Source: JAYOEY01 sp038116945
Lineage (GTDB): Bacteria > Pseudomonadota > Alphaproteobacteria > MPNO01 > UBA2964
Length of the DNA stretch: 64,000 nucleotides
Assembly: GCA_038116945.1 (NCBI GenBank)
Contig: JAYOEY010000010.1
Location: forward strand, 58,118 to 122,117
Reading direction: 5' to 3'
This document shows, piece by piece, positions 32,111-40,736 of this stretch; within the stretch, counting starts at the first letter, position 1, and each line of letters starts with the position of its first letter. The notes below the pieces were generated by a model. It did not search any database. It saw nothing but the letters and a program-made list of their open reading frames with translations, and had not been told where the DNA came from. A program made the translations under genes and the position numbers.

Positions 32111-33229
32111 GTGTCACAGGAATATCTTTACATCTCGGCCGACAATCACCTCGACACTCACTGGTGTCCCAAGAACCTGTGGCAGGACCGCCTGCCGCAG
32201 AAATTCAAGGAGCTGGGCCCGAAGGTGATCGAGGGCGAGAACGGCTCGCAATGGACCTGGGAAGGAAAATTGTGGGACAAATCGGCCGATGGCTCCAACT
32301 CGGCGCAGTTTCTGAAGCCGTTCCGCGATCACGGCGTCGATCTGCCCGACGGCGCGCTGCCTCCTGCCGATCCGAAAATCCTGCTCGACCACATGGATCA
32401 GTCGAAGGTCTGGTCCAGCGTTGTGTTCGCCAGCGTCCGCAAATGGAACGTTTCGGACCCCGAACTGCTGTTCGCGGTGTATCGCGCGTTCAACGATTAC
32501 GCGATGGAAATGAACAAGGTCGATCCCGACCGGATTTTCATCCTGCCCGCGCTGCCCACCAAATATCCGGAAGAATGCGTGCGCGAACTCGACCGCATGA
32601 TCAAGGCCGGCGCCAAGGCGGTCGAGTTTCCGCCGTTCGACGTCGCCAAACCGGTTTACGACGAAATCTGGGAGCCGGTCTGGAAAATGGCGAGCGATGC
32701 CAGGGTACCGCTCTGCATCCATATCGGCGGCGCGGCGGATGCGCCCCTGCCGCCCTATCATCGCGGCGCGCAGATCGCCTTTCTTGCCACGGCCCCGTTC
32801 AATTTGTGCAATACGTTCGCCCAGCTTGTCTTCTGCGGCGCGTTCGAGCGCAATCCCGACCTCAAGGTCCTGTTCTCCGAATGCCGCATCGGCTGGGTGC
32901 CGTTCGCCGTCGAGTGGTGCGACCGTCAGGTGGAGGAACGCGCGCCGGATCCGTCCGCGCCGCTGTCGATGCTGCCCAGCGAATACGCCAAGCGGAACTG
33001 CGCCTTTACCTTCGAGGAAGACTATGTCGGCTGCGAGATGATGAAGCTCGACTGGTGCAATCTCGGCGATCTGGCGATGTGGGGATCGGACTATCCGCAT
33101 CCGCAGGGCACCTGGCCGGACGTGTCGATTCCGATCGACAAGATGTTCGACGGCGTCGATCCCGCGGTAAAGCAGCGCGTCGTCTGGGATCACGCGGCGG
33201 AGATGTTCCGTATCAACGGGCCTAAGTAA
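32111..33229 (+). CDS. Amidohydrolase-2 family protein (second copy)
   Basis: A 372-residue metal-dependent hydrolase or decarboxylase, with a different sequence from the one at 26397. Markers are SADNHLD (Asp10 and His12 region, with the first metal motif DxH), FPPFDVAKPVYDEIWEPVW (about 177-195), LCIHIGG (His near 202), LKVLFSECRIGW (about 254-265) and WGSDYPHPQGTWPD (about 322-335) carrying the conserved Asp. The family acts on aromatic acids and related substrates. It lies between a DMT permease and a VOC protein in one orientation, suggesting a small uptake-and-breakdown unit. Substrate unknown. Confidence 0.86.
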   Translation: MSQEYLYISADNHLDTHWCPKNLWQDRLPQKFKELGPKVIEGENGSQWTWEGKLWDKSADGSNSAQFLKPFRDHGVDLPDGALPPADPKILLDHMDQSKVWSSVVFASVRKWNVSDPELLFAVYRAFNDYAMEMNKVDPDRIFILPALPTKYPEECVRELDRMIKAGAKAVEFPPFDVAKPVYDEIWEPVWKMASDARVPLCIHIGGAADAPLPPYHRGAQIAFLATAPFNLCNTFAQLVFCGAFERNPDLKVLFSECRIGWVPFAVEWCDRQVEERAPDPSAPLSMLPSEYAKRNCAFTFEEDYVGCEMMKLDWCNLGDLAMWGSDYPHPQGTWPDVSIPIDKMFDGVDPAVKQRVVWDHAAEMFRINGPK

Positions 33230-33260
33230 CGCGCGCCGCCGCGAAATCAGGGAGGTTCTC

Positions 33261-33671
33261 ATGGCAAACGGAAAACTTCGTCACCTGGCGATCTCGGTTC
33301 AGGATCCCGAGAAAACCGCGGAGTTTTACATGTCCGTGTTCGGCATGGAGAAGGTGACCTCGGTCAAGGCGCCGCTGGCCGACGGGGTGTATCTGACGGA
33401 CGGCACCATCAATCTGGCGATTCTCCGTTACAAGGAAGACGAGCCGGTCGGCCCGGGCAAGGACAAGGATTTCGTCGGCGCGCACCATCTCGGTTTCTGG
33501 GTGGACGATGTCGAGAAAACGCGGGCCGATATCGAGAATAACGGCGGCGAATGGTTCATGGGCGAGATGGAGGGCGACAATGTCTTCTACGAGCTCAAAT
33601 TCTGCGACCCCAATGGCCAGATCTTCGATATCACCCATAATGGCTGGGGCGGCGCGAAGAAGGATCCCTAG
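33261..33671 (+). CDS. VOC (glyoxalase/extradiol dioxygenase-fold) protein
   Basis: A 136-residue protein with two beta-alpha-beta-beta-beta modules of the vicinal-oxygen-chelate fold. Candidate metal ligands are His7 (LRHLAIS), His75 (AHHLGFWV) and Glu113 (FYELKFCDPNG), the usual layout. Members include lyases, isomerases, dioxygenases and resistance proteins. A GGGAGG ribosome site lies 8 bp before the ATG. It follows the amidohydrolase by 31 bp. Its last codons carry the probable ribosome site of the next gene. Confidence 0.86.
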   Translation: MANGKLRHLAISVQDPEKTAEFYMSVFGMEKVTSVKAPLADGVYLTDGTINLAILRYKEDEPVGPGKDKDFVGAHHLGFWVDDVEKTRADIENNGGEWFMGEMEGDNVFYELKFCDPNGQIFDITHNGWGGAKKDP

Positions 33672-33674
33672 GCC

Positions 33675-34418
33675 CTGACGCGCGGTTTTCCCGTATTTCT
33701 GACGGCTTTTTTCGTTGCCGCAGCAGCGTCCGCCGGCCCGGTCGGCGAGATGCAGCGCATCGGCGCCTTTTCCATAGACCGGACGGAAGTCACCATCGGC
33801 CAGTTCCGTAACCATGTTCAGGCGACCGGAGCCGTGACCCGGGCGGAACGGGCCGGCGGCGGTCTGGTTTACGGGGCCGGCTGGGAACGCAAGCCCGGCT
33901 GGACGTGGAAAGCGCCGTTCGGCGGGCCTGCCTCCGACGACGAACCTGCGGTCCATGTCACGTTCGACGAGGCGGCGGCCTATTGCCGCTGGGCCGGCAA
34001 ACGTCTGCCGACCGACGCGGAATGGGAAGAGGCGGCTTACACGGAAAGGCGCACGGCGCCCCCCGCGCCGTTCGAGCGCGGCAGGACATACGACTATCCC
34101 ACCGGCGGTGCGCCGGCCGGCGCGAACTGCCTTGACGATTGCGGTCCTTCGCCGGTCGTCGACCGTTCCGCCGTGCTGGATCGCGGGCGCGGGTCGGCCC
34201 GGGCCGGTACGACGAAGCCGGGCGTGAACGGGCTCTACGATATGGGCGCCAATGTCTGGGAGTGGACCGAGTCCGGCGGGGCGGCGGAAAAGCGCACGCG
34301 CGGCGGATCCTGGTGGTACGGCGCGGCCCAGATGCATCGCGCCTATCGCGCCTTCAAGCCGCGCGACATGGCGGTGGTCTATATCGGTTTCCGCTGCGCG
34401 CGGGATTCTTCGAACTGA
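33675..34418 (+). CDS. Exported SUMF1/formylglycine-generating-enzyme-like domain protein, probable CTG start
   Basis: A SUMF1-type C-lectin-like domain protein. Markers: IDRTEVTIGQFRNHVQ, PAVHVTFDEAAAYCRWAGKRLPTDAEWEEAAY, GANVWEWTE, RGGSWWYG and the end YIGFRCARD. The two active-site cysteines of true formylglycine-generating enzymes, after RGGS, are missing (WWYGAAQMH), so sulphatase activation is unlikely. The first ATG is at 33750, yet the 25 codons before it spell an excellent signal peptide (TRGFPVFLTAFFVAAAASAG). The only suitable start is CTG at 33675, with AGAAGGA about 10 bp upstream inside the VOC gene. I therefore annotate a 247-residue exported protein; 33750 is the fallback start. 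Confidence 0.75.
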   Translation: MTRGFPVFLTAFFVAAAASAGPVGEMQRIGAFSIDRTEVTIGQFRNHVQATGAVTRAERAGGGLVYGAGWERKPGWTWKAPFGGPASDDEPAVHVTFDEAAAYCRWAGKRLPTDAEWEEAAYTERRTAPPAPFERGRTYDYPTGGAPAGANCLDDCGPSPVVDRSAVLDRGRGSARAGTTKPGVNGLYDMGANVWEWTESGGAAEKRTRGGSWWYGAAQMHRAYRAFKPRDMAVVYIGFRCARDSSN

Positions 34419-34431
34419 GCCGCGACGCGGC

Positions 34432-35316
34432 TTATTCCGGCATCTCCACGCCGTTCTGGCGGCAGCAGGCGATCAGCGTGTTGTTGAGCAGACACGCGAT
34501 GGTCATCGGTCCGACGCCGCCCGGCACCGGCGTGATCGCGCCGGCCACCTGAGCCGCCGCGTCGTAATCGACATCGCCGACGAGGCGCGTTTTGCCTTCC
34601 GCCGTTTCGATGCGGTTGATCCCGACATCGATCACGGTTGCGCCCGGCTTGATCCAGCCGCCTTCGATCATGCGCGCGCGCCCTACGGCGGCGATCAGGA
34701 TATCGGCCTCGCGACAGACGGCGGGCAGGTCGCGGGTGCGCGAATGCGCAACCGTCACGGTGCAGTTGGCGGCCAGCAGAAGCTGCGCCATCGGCTTGCC
34801 GACGATGTTGGACCGTCCGACCACGACGGCATTGGCGCCGGAAAGATCGCCAAGCGCGTCCTCAAGCAGCATCATGCAGCCCTGCGGTGTGCAGGGGACG
34901 AGACTGTCCTCGCCCGACGACAGGCGGCCGACATTGACCGGGTGGAACCCGTCGACGTCCTTGGCGGGATCGATGGCCTCGATCACCGCGCGGGAATCGA
35001 TCTGGGCGGGGAGCGGCAGCTGAACCAGGATGCCGTGTACCGAAGGGTCGTTGTTAAGCTCGTCGACGACCGCCAGCAGCTCCTGCTGCGAGGTCGACAC
35101 ATCCATGCGCCTTCCGACCGAATTCATGCCGGCCTCGACGCACTGCTTTTCCTTGTTGCGGACATAGACCTGGCTGGCCGGGTCCTCGCCCACCAGCACG
35201 GCGGCAAGGCCGGGGACCAGCCCGTGCGCCGCTTTCAGCGCGGTGGTTTTCGAGCCGATTGTCGCGCGCAGCCCTTCCGCGAACGCCTTTCCGTCTATTT
35301 TCCGTGCCTCAGCCAT
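34432..35316 (-). CDS. folD: Bifunctional methylene-THF dehydrogenase / methenyl-THF cyclohydrolase
   Basis: The 294-residue cytoplasmic enzyme that interconverts methylene-, methenyl- and formyl-tetrahydrofolate using NADP. The catalytic YVRNK gives Tyr51 and Lys55, QLPLP (about 100) and CTPQG follow, and the Rossmann motif VVVGRSNIVGKPMAQLL (about 161-177) binds the cofactor. Length and order are normal. The start MAEARKIDG is at 35316, overlapping the end of the YggU gene by 8 bp; a longer frame from 35352 would add an unlikely extension. Third gene of the YggT-YggU-FolD unit. Confidence 0.96.
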   Translation of the reverse strand: MAEARKIDGKAFAEGLRATIGSKTTALKAAHGLVPGLAAVLVGEDPASQVYVRNKEKQCVEAGMNSVGRRMDVSTSQQELLAVVDELNNDPSVHGILVQLPLPAQIDSRAVIEAIDPAKDVDGFHPVNVGRLSSGEDSLVPCTPQGCMMLLEDALGDLSGANAVVVGRSNIVGKPMAQLLLAANCTVTVAHSRTRDLPAVCREADILIAAVGRARMIEGGWIKPGATVIDVGINRIETAEGKTRLVGDVDYDAAAQVAGAITPVPGGVGPMTIACLLNNTLIACCRQNGVEMPE

Positions 35317-35632
35317 GATCCGCGCCAGTTCGCCTTTCGAGAGTCTTCGCAAGTTCTTCCGGGTCCCCGGAAATCAGGAGCCTCTTATTCCGGCTGGCCG
35401 CGCCCGAAACAAGGGAAAAACGCCCCCTGGGCAATTTCCGGCTTCTGGACAGCAGGTATATCAGCGCCCGGTTCGTCTTTCCGCCTTCCGGCGGGGCGGT
35501 CACTGGCGCCTTGAGAACCGACCCGCCGTCGACGCCCTCCGCGAGCCCGGCGATTGCTTCGTTGCGGGCCCCGGGCGCGAGGCGGATGGACACGACGACA
35601 CCGTCCCCGGTTTTCCCGACCGGTCCGGCCAT
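35309..35632 (-). CDS. DUF167/YggU-family protein
   Basis: A 107-residue small protein of the YggU (UPF0235/DUF167) family. The conserved core is RLAPGARNEAIAGL near 16-29, then LKAPVTAPPEGGKTNRALIYLLSRSRKLP (about 38-66), where PPEGGKAN is the family signature. The function is unknown; structures show a small alpha/beta fold. It lies 15 bp after the YggT gene and overlaps folD by 8 bp, the order often seen in alphaproteobacteria. Confidence 0.9.
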   Translation of the reverse strand: MAGPVGKTGDGVVVSIRLAPGARNEAIAGLAEGVDGGSVLKAPVTAPPEGGKTNRALIYLLSRSRKLPRGRFSLVSGAASRNKRLLISGDPEELAKTLERRTGADHG

Positions 35633-35647
35633 TGCCGCGGCGCCCGG

Positions 35648-35950
35648 TCAGGCGGTCAGGATCGCGCGGTGGAGATTGCCGAGCACCCGGTCGAGGAAGA
35701 CCAGGATCAGGATCAGCACGATGGGCGTGACATCGATTCCGCCGAGGTTGGGAATAAACCGGCGCAAAGGGCGCAGCGCGGGTTCGGTGATGCGATACAG
35801 GAAATCGGCGATGGTATAGACGAGCTGGTTCGAGGTGTTGAGCACGTTGAAGGCGATCAGCCAGCTCAGCACCGCGCCGATGATGACCATCCAGATGTAG
35901 AGGTCGATTGCGATCCTCGCGATGAAAAACAGCGGGTCGATGATGATCAT
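35648..35950 (-). CDS. YggT-family membrane protein
   Basis: A 100-residue inner-membrane protein with two hydrophobic helices (about 3-30 and 70-92) and the signature LNTSNQLVYTIADFLYRITEPALRPLRRFIP (about 37-67). YggT proteins are linked to cell division or osmotic tolerance in some bacteria, and plastid homologues affect nucleoid or cytochrome b6f assembly, but the bacterial role is unsettled. First gene of the operon with YggU and FolD. Confidence 0.92.
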   Translation of the reverse strand: MIIIDPLFFIARIAIDLYIWMVIIGAVLSWLIAFNVLNTSNQLVYTIADFLYRITEPALRPLRRFIPNLGGIDVTPIVLILILVFLDRVLGNLHRAILTA

Positions 35951-36081
35951 GGCGCCTGTCCCCCGATTCCGGTCCGGTTCCGATTGTGCCGCGGCAACCG
36001 TTAATTTCTAATGTTCGCGCCGCGCCGGTTCAAGCGCCGGAAAATAGGCCGGATCAGGGGACGGAGCCTGTCACACGGCGC

Positions 36082-36110
36082 TTGACAAGACCGCGCCGCC
36101 GCAACACATT
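36082..36110 (+). promoter_or_regulatory. Probable promoter of tRNA-Ala
   Basis: A perfect -35 box TTGACA (36082-36087) is followed after 17 bp by CACATT (36105-36110), a weak -10. It lies 57 bp upstream of the tRNA in an otherwise empty stretch. Confidence 0.45.
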
Positions 36111-36166
36111 GTGCGCCGCTTATCGCCCCGGAATTTTCGTCTGAATTCCCATCCCGGGGCCCGGTC

Positions 36167-36242
36167 GGGGCCGTAGCTCAGTTGGGAGAGCGCAGCGTTC
36201 GCAATGCTGAGGTCAGGGGTTCGATTCCCCTCGGCTCCACCA
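36167..36242 (+). tRNA. tRNA-Ala (anticodon CGC)
   Basis: A full cloverleaf can be drawn. The acceptor stem is GGGGCCG/CGGCTCC (one G-U), the D-arm GCTC/GAGC, the anticodon stem CAGCG/TGCTG (one G-U) with loop TTCGCAA (CGC, reading GCG), and the T-arm AGGGG/CCCCT around TTCGATT. Discriminator A36239 and encoded CCA at 36240-36242 complete it. GCG is a frequent codon in this GC-rich DNA. Confidence 0.97.
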
Positions 36243-36244
36243 TC

Positions 36245-36931
36245 CTACGCCTTTACCCCTGAAAGCCCTGTTTCTTCGATAATCCGCCTGAGCAGCCCGG
36301 ATCTCCGCGCTTCCATGACGAATGCCGCGACCGACGAGAGCAGCGCCCCTTGGCCTTTCGCTACCGCGAAGGCCAGCACGTTCTCGCCGTACCGTTCTTC
36401 CAGAACGCGCGAGCCGGGCAGAAGATCGGCATAGCGCAGCAGGCCGGGGCGGATTCCGGCCAGATAATCCGCCTGCCCGGCGCGGACCATCGCTAACGCT
36501 TCGTCCGGCGTGGCGGCGAACACGCGTTCGGCAGACGGCAGTTGTCCCTCCAGCGCGAAATCCATGGCGTGGTTGCGCACAACGGCGATCCGCCTGCCGG
36601 GACGGTCGAGTTCAGTGATCCGCCCGATGTCGGAGCCGGCCGGGACGAGGAAGGTGAAGTCGGCCCGCAGCCAGGGCGGCGAAAAATCGACCTCGAGCCC
36701 GCGTCCGGGATCGATCCCCATGGCCGCGACGTCGCACCCGCCGTTCCGGAGGGCGGCCGCCACCGCGGGGGGCGCGGCGTATTCCCTGAATTCAAGTGGC
36801 CGCGCAAGGGCCTCCGCGAGGCGCCGCGCCAGCTCGACGCCGAAACCGGCGAGTTCGCCGGAGCCGTCGTCCTTCGTATAGAAGAACGAGGGAAACAGTC
36901 CGAAACGGAGCGGGGTTTGGGGGGCGCTCAT
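36245..36931 (-). CDS. Solute-binding-protein family 3-like domain protein without signal peptide
   Basis: A 228-residue protein with the periplasmic-binding fold of amino-acid ABC receptors: FGVELARRLAEALARPLEFREYA (about 29-51), AALRNGGCDVAAMGIDPGRG, then FSPPWLRADFTFLVPAGSD and, near the end, GENVLAFAVAKGQG. The first in-frame ATG gives MSAPQTPLRFG, which begins directly at the first strand, so no export signal is visible. Either it acts in the cytoplasm as a sensor or is an exported protein that has lost its leader. It ends 2 bp after the tRNA-Ala on the opposite strand and is divergent from the type I secretion genes. No partner permease is near. Confidence 0.7.
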   Translation of the reverse strand: MSAPQTPLRFGLFPSFFYTKDDGSGELAGFGVELARRLAEALARPLEFREYAAPPAVAAALRNGGCDVAAMGIDPGRGLEVDFSPPWLRADFTFLVPAGSDIGRITELDRPGRRIAVVRNHAMDFALEGQLPSAERVFAATPDEALAMVRAGQADYLAGIRPGLLRYADLLPGSRVLEERYGENVLAFAVAKGQGALLSSVAAFVMEARRSGLLRRIIEETGLSGVKA

Positions 36932-37102
36932 GTGGGCCTCAAAGAAAGTCCTTCGGTCATTATGACAGGATAACCCGTTGGATTCCGATACCGATCGGAC
37001 GCGCGACAAAACCTCCGGTTTACCTCCGCGCTTCAACTCGCCTAATGTTCCGTCACAGGGGCGCAGTGACTTGTCCCGCATTCGGCAGGAACCGGAGGCC
37101 CG

Positions 37103-39280
37103 ATGACGCCCGAAAGAGGCGACGACGACGCAGGCACCGCACCCGAAGCGCCCGAGGCGGCTTCGGGGCCCGATACGGGCATTTTGTGCATGGCAATGAT
37201 CCTGCAGTTCCACAAGATGGCGGCGGACCCGGCGCAGCTGCGCCACCAGTTCGCGCCCGCCGGCGGACGGATCGACATGCTCGGCATGCTGCGGGCGGCC
37301 AAACAGCTCGGGCTCAAGGCGCGGTCCTCGACGATCAGCCCCAAACGTCTCGCAAAGGCGACGCTGCCGGCCATAGCCGAAGGCACGAACGGCGGGTTCT
37401 TCATTCTCGCCCGGGCGAACGAGGACAAGGCGCTGGTGCAGGCGCCCGGCTCGCCGCCCGAGACCATCGATCACGCCGTGCTGTGGGAACGGTGGACCGG
37501 GCGCGCCATGTTCACCACGCGGCGCTCGCAACTCGCCGGTGAAGACCGGAGGTTCGACATCACCTGGTTCATTCCGGCGGTGGTCAAGTATCGCCGCCTG
37601 TTCGGCGAGGTGCTGACGGCGACTTTCTTTCTGCAGCTCTTCGGTCTTATCTCGCCGCTGTTCTTCCAGGTCATCATCGACAAGGTGCTGGTGCATCGCG
37701 GGCTGACCACGCTCGACGTGCTGGTGATCGGGCTGATCCTGATCACCCTGTTCGAAATCGTTCTCGGCGGGCTGCGTACCTACATCTTCTCGCACACCAC
37801 GAGCCGCATCGATGTCGAGCTCGGCGCGCGGCTGTTCCGTCACCTGACGGCGCTCCCCATCGCCTATTTCGGCGCGCGCCAGGTAGGGCAGACGGTCGCC
37901 CGGGTGCGCGAGCTGGAAAACGTGCGCAACTTTCTGACCGGCTCCGCGCTGACCCTGGTGATGGATCTGCTGTTCACCTTCGTATTCTTCGCGGTCATGT
38001 ATCATTTCAGCCCCACGCTGACCTGGATCGTGCTGGGCTCCCTGCCGTTCTACGTCGCGCTGTCGGCGGGCATCACGCCGAGCCTGCGCCGCCGCATCGA
38101 GGAAAAATTCCATCGCGGCGCCGCCAACCAGACGTTTCTGGTCGAAAGCGTCTCCGGAATCGAAACGCTCAAGGCGATGGCGGTCGAGCCGCAGATGCGC
38201 GAGCGCTGGGAGGAACAGCTCGCCGCCTACGTCCGGGCGTCGTTCCGCACCATCGTCCTCGCCACGTTCGGCAGCCAGACGGTGATGCTGATCAACAAAA
38301 TCGTCATGGCTCTGGTGCTGTGGTTCGGCGCCAAGGCGGTGATCGCCGGGGACCTGACCGTCGGGCAGCTCGTCGCCTTCAACATGCTGTCGGGCCAGGT
38401 CAGTCAGCCGATCATCCGGCTGGCCCAGCTGTGGCAGGATTTCCAGCAGTTCCGCATTTCGCTCGCGCGGCTTGGCGACGTGCTCAACAACGAGCCCGAA
38501 CCGGCGCAAAACCCCAATCGGCCGGCCCTGCCCGCGATCAGGGGACGCATCACCTACGATCACGTGACCTTTCGCTATCGCGAGGGCACGGCGGAAGTTC
38601 TGGCCGACCTGTCGCTCGACATTTCCGCCGGGCAGGTGGTCGGGATCGTCGGGAGATCCGGGTCCGGCAAATCGACGCTGGTGAAGCTCGCGCAGCGGCT
38701 CTACGTGCCCGAACGCGGCCGCGTTCTGGTCGACGGCACCGATCTCGCCATGGTCGATCCGGCCTGGCTGCGCCGTCAGATCGGCGTGGTGCTGCAGGAG
38801 AACGTCCTGTTCAACCGGTCGGTGCGCGACAATATCGCGCTCGCCGATCCCGCCATGCCGATGGAGCGCGTGGTGCAGGCGGCGCAACTCGCCGGCGCGC
38901 ACGAATTCATCCTCGAACTGCCCGAGGGTTACGACACCGAGCTCGGCGAGCGCGGCGCGTCGCTGTCGGGAGGCCAGCGCCAGCGCATTGCCATCGCCCT
39001 CGCCCTGATCGGCAATCCGCGCATCCTCATTTTCGACGAGGCGACCAGCGCGCTCGACTATGAATCCGAGAGCATCATCCAGGACAACATGCGGCGCATC
39101 TGCGAGGGGCGCACCGTGCTGGTCATCGCCCACCGGCTTTCCACCGTGCGCCACGCCGATCGGATCGTGGTGATCGAACGCGGCCGGCTCGCCGAGGACG
39201 GAACGCACGACCAGCTTGTCGCGAAACCGGACGGGATCTACGCGGCGCTGCACCGGCACCAGTCGGGGGAGGCCGTCTGA
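37103..39280 (+). CDS. Type I secretion ABC transporter (HlyB/PrtD-like) with degenerate C39 domain
   Basis: A 725-residue inner-membrane exporter ATPase. The N-terminal region (about 25-150) is a C39-peptidase-like domain; the position of the catalytic Cys is Thr (TGILCMAM), so it cannot cut a leader but may hold RTX substrates, as in HlyB. Residues 155-440 form the six-helix membrane domain. The nucleotide-binding domain has Walker A GRSGSGKST (517-525), signature LSGGQ (621-625), Walker B ending Asp645-Glu646 and H-loop AHRLS. Its stop overlaps the HlyD start by one base. The likely cargo is the RTX protein encoded at 42155. Confidence 0.93.
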   Translation: MTPERGDDDAGTAPEAPEAASGPDTGILCMAMILQFHKMAADPAQLRHQFAPAGGRIDMLGMLRAAKQLGLKARSSTISPKRLAKATLPAIAEGTNGGFFILARANEDKALVQAPGSPPETIDHAVLWERWTGRAMFTTRRSQLAGEDRRFDITWFIPAVVKYRRLFGEVLTATFFLQLFGLISPLFFQVIIDKVLVHRGLTTLDVLVIGLILITLFEIVLGGLRTYIFSHTTSRIDVELGARLFRHLTALPIAYFGARQVGQTVARVRELENVRNFLTGSALTLVMDLLFTFVFFAVMYHFSPTLTWIVLGSLPFYVALSAGITPSLRRRIEEKFHRGAANQTFLVESVSGIETLKAMAVEPQMRERWEEQLAAYVRASFRTIVLATFGSQTVMLINKIVMALVLWFGAKAVIAGDLTVGQLVAFNMLSGQVSQPIIRLAQLWQDFQQFRISLARLGDVLNNEPEPAQNPNRPALPAIRGRITYDHVTFRYREGTAEVLADLSLDISAGQVVGIVGRSGSGKSTLVKLAQRLYVPERGRVLVDGTDLAMVDPAWLRRQIGVVLQENVLFNRSVRDNIALADPAMPMERVVQAAQLAGAHEFILELPEGYDTELGERGASLSGGQRQRIAIALALIGNPRILIFDEATSALDYESESIIQDNMRRICEGRTVLVIAHRLSTVRHADRIVVIERGRLAEDGTHDQLVAKPDGIYAALHRHQSGEAV

Positions 39281-40674
39281 TGGGGCTGCTGTGGAAAAGC
39301 CTGGCGGTGTGGCGCGCTGCCGGGAAGGCCGAGAAAGCGCGGCCCCGGACCAGCCGGTCCGGCGACGAGCTCGAATTTCTGCCGGCGGCGATTGAGGTGC
39401 TGGAGACGCCGGCGTCGCCTGTCGGCCGGGCCATGGCGCTCCTGATCGCCGTCCTGTTTGCCACCGCCATCGGCTGGGCCTGGTTCGGCGAAATAGACAC
39501 CGTGGCCGTCGCCCAGGGGCGCATCATTCCTGGCGACCGGATCAAGCTGATCCAGCCGCTGGAGGCCGGGGTGGTGCGCGCGATCAAGGTGGAGGAAGGA
39601 CGGCGTGTGTCGGCCAGTCAGGAGCTGGTCGAGCTTGATCCCACGGAAACGGGCGCGGACGAAGACCGGCTGTCGCTCGACCTGATGGTGGCCAAGCTGG
39701 ACCGGGCGAGGCTGTCGGCCCTGATCGCCAACCCGTCGGAGCCGGAGAAAGCCTTTGCGGTCGAGGACGAGGTCGCTGCCAACATGCGTGCCGCGGCGCG
39801 GTCGCTGATGCAGGCGCAGGCGCTCGAATACCGGGAGTCGCTGGCGACGCTTGAAGCCCAGATTCGGCAACGCGAGGCGGAGTTGCGGGCCACCCGCGCG
39901 CGCATCGCCAAGTTCCGCGATACAGCGCCCCTTCTCAAGAAGCGGGTCGATGCCTGGGCCAAGCTTGCCCGGCAGGGAAACGCCTCGCGCTTGCGCCTGA
40001 CCGAACTGGAGGAACAGCTCGTGGCGCGCGAGCGCGATATCTCCATCGAGGAACGCCAGATCGGCGTCGTACAGGAGGCCATCGGCGTGCTGCGTCGTCA
40101 GATGGCGGAAGCGCGCGCCGCCTTCGTATCGCGCAACAATGCGGAGCTGGCCGATGCGGAACGGCGCATCAATGCGCTGGAAAACGAGCTGATCAAGGCG
40201 AAGGAAAGGGGCGCCCGCCGCGTCCTGCGCGCGCCTGTCGACGGCATCGTGCAACAGCTCGCCGTCACGACCATAGGCGGGGTGGTGCAGCCGGCGCAGC
40301 AGCTCATGGTCATCGTTCCTGAAGGCAGCCGGCTGGAGGTCGAGGCCAGCGTGCTGAACAAGGACGTGGGCTTCGTCGAAGCAGGGCAGGACGTCGTCCT
40401 CAAGATCGAGAGCTTTCCCTTCACCAAGTTCGGCCTGATCGAGGGACGCGTACGCCACCTTTCCGCCGATTCGGCGCAGGATGAAAAGCTCGGGCTGGTG
40501 TTCCCCGCCCGTATCGAGATGCTGCAGAACCGCATTCTGGTCGGCGACCGGTGGGTGCCGCTCGCACCGGGCATGGCGGTCACCGCCGAAGTGAAGACCG
40601 GCAGGCGCCGCGCGATCGAATTCTTCCTGTCGCCCTTGATGAAATACCAGGACGAGGCGCTGAGGGAGCGGTGA
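39280..40674 (+). CDS. Type I secretion membrane-fusion adaptor (HlyD family)
   Basis: A 464-residue periplasmic adaptor. A cytoplasmic lead of about 47 residues precedes one membrane helix (MALLIAVLFATAIGWAWF, about 50-67). Then come the biotinyl-lipoyl half-motif (GRIIPGDRIKLIQPLEAGVVRAIKVEEGRRV, about 80-110), a long coiled coil (about 130-310) and the second half-motif with LRAPVDGIVQQLAVTTIGGVV (about 318-338). It bridges the ABC exporter and an outer-membrane TolC channel. The stop-start overlap TGATG couples it to the ABC gene. No TolC homologue is in the window. Confidence 0.93.
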   Translation: MGLLWKSLAVWRAAGKAEKARPRTSRSGDELEFLPAAIEVLETPASPVGRAMALLIAVLFATAIGWAWFGEIDTVAVAQGRIIPGDRIKLIQPLEAGVVRAIKVEEGRRVSASQELVELDPTETGADEDRLSLDLMVAKLDRARLSALIANPSEPEKAFAVEDEVAANMRAAARSLMQAQALEYRESLATLEAQIRQREAELRATRARIAKFRDTAPLLKKRVDAWAKLARQGNASRLRLTELEEQLVARERDISIEERQIGVVQEAIGVLRRQMAEARAAFVSRNNAELADAERRINALENELIKAKERGARRVLRAPVDGIVQQLAVTTIGGVVQPAQQLMVIVPEGSRLEVEASVLNKDVGFVEAGQDVVLKIESFPFTKFGLIEGRVRHLSADSAQDEKLGLVFPARIEMLQNRILVGDRWVPLAPGMAVTAEVKTGRRRAIEFFLSPLMKYQDEALRER

Positions 40675-40736
40675 GGGATAGAATCCCCGGGAAACGTTCG
40701 GACAGGAACAAACAAGGCGAATGAAGGGAAGACGCG

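Noticed and set aside
31747..33225. A 492-codon plus-strand frame over the DMT and amidohydrolase genes
   Set aside because: Offset frame of two well-supported genes; Arg-rich product without a domain.
34252..34430. FGE active-site cysteines that would make this a sulphatase-activating enzyme
   Set aside because: The segment after RGGS reads WWYGAAQMH, without the two catalytic cysteines, so the gene is only called a SUMF1-domain protein.
36245..39259. A 1004-codon minus-strand frame that overlaps the ABC exporter
   Set aside because: Only its last 228 codons are a real protein (solute-binding-like); the rest is the antisense of the exporter in a GC-rich gene with few stops.
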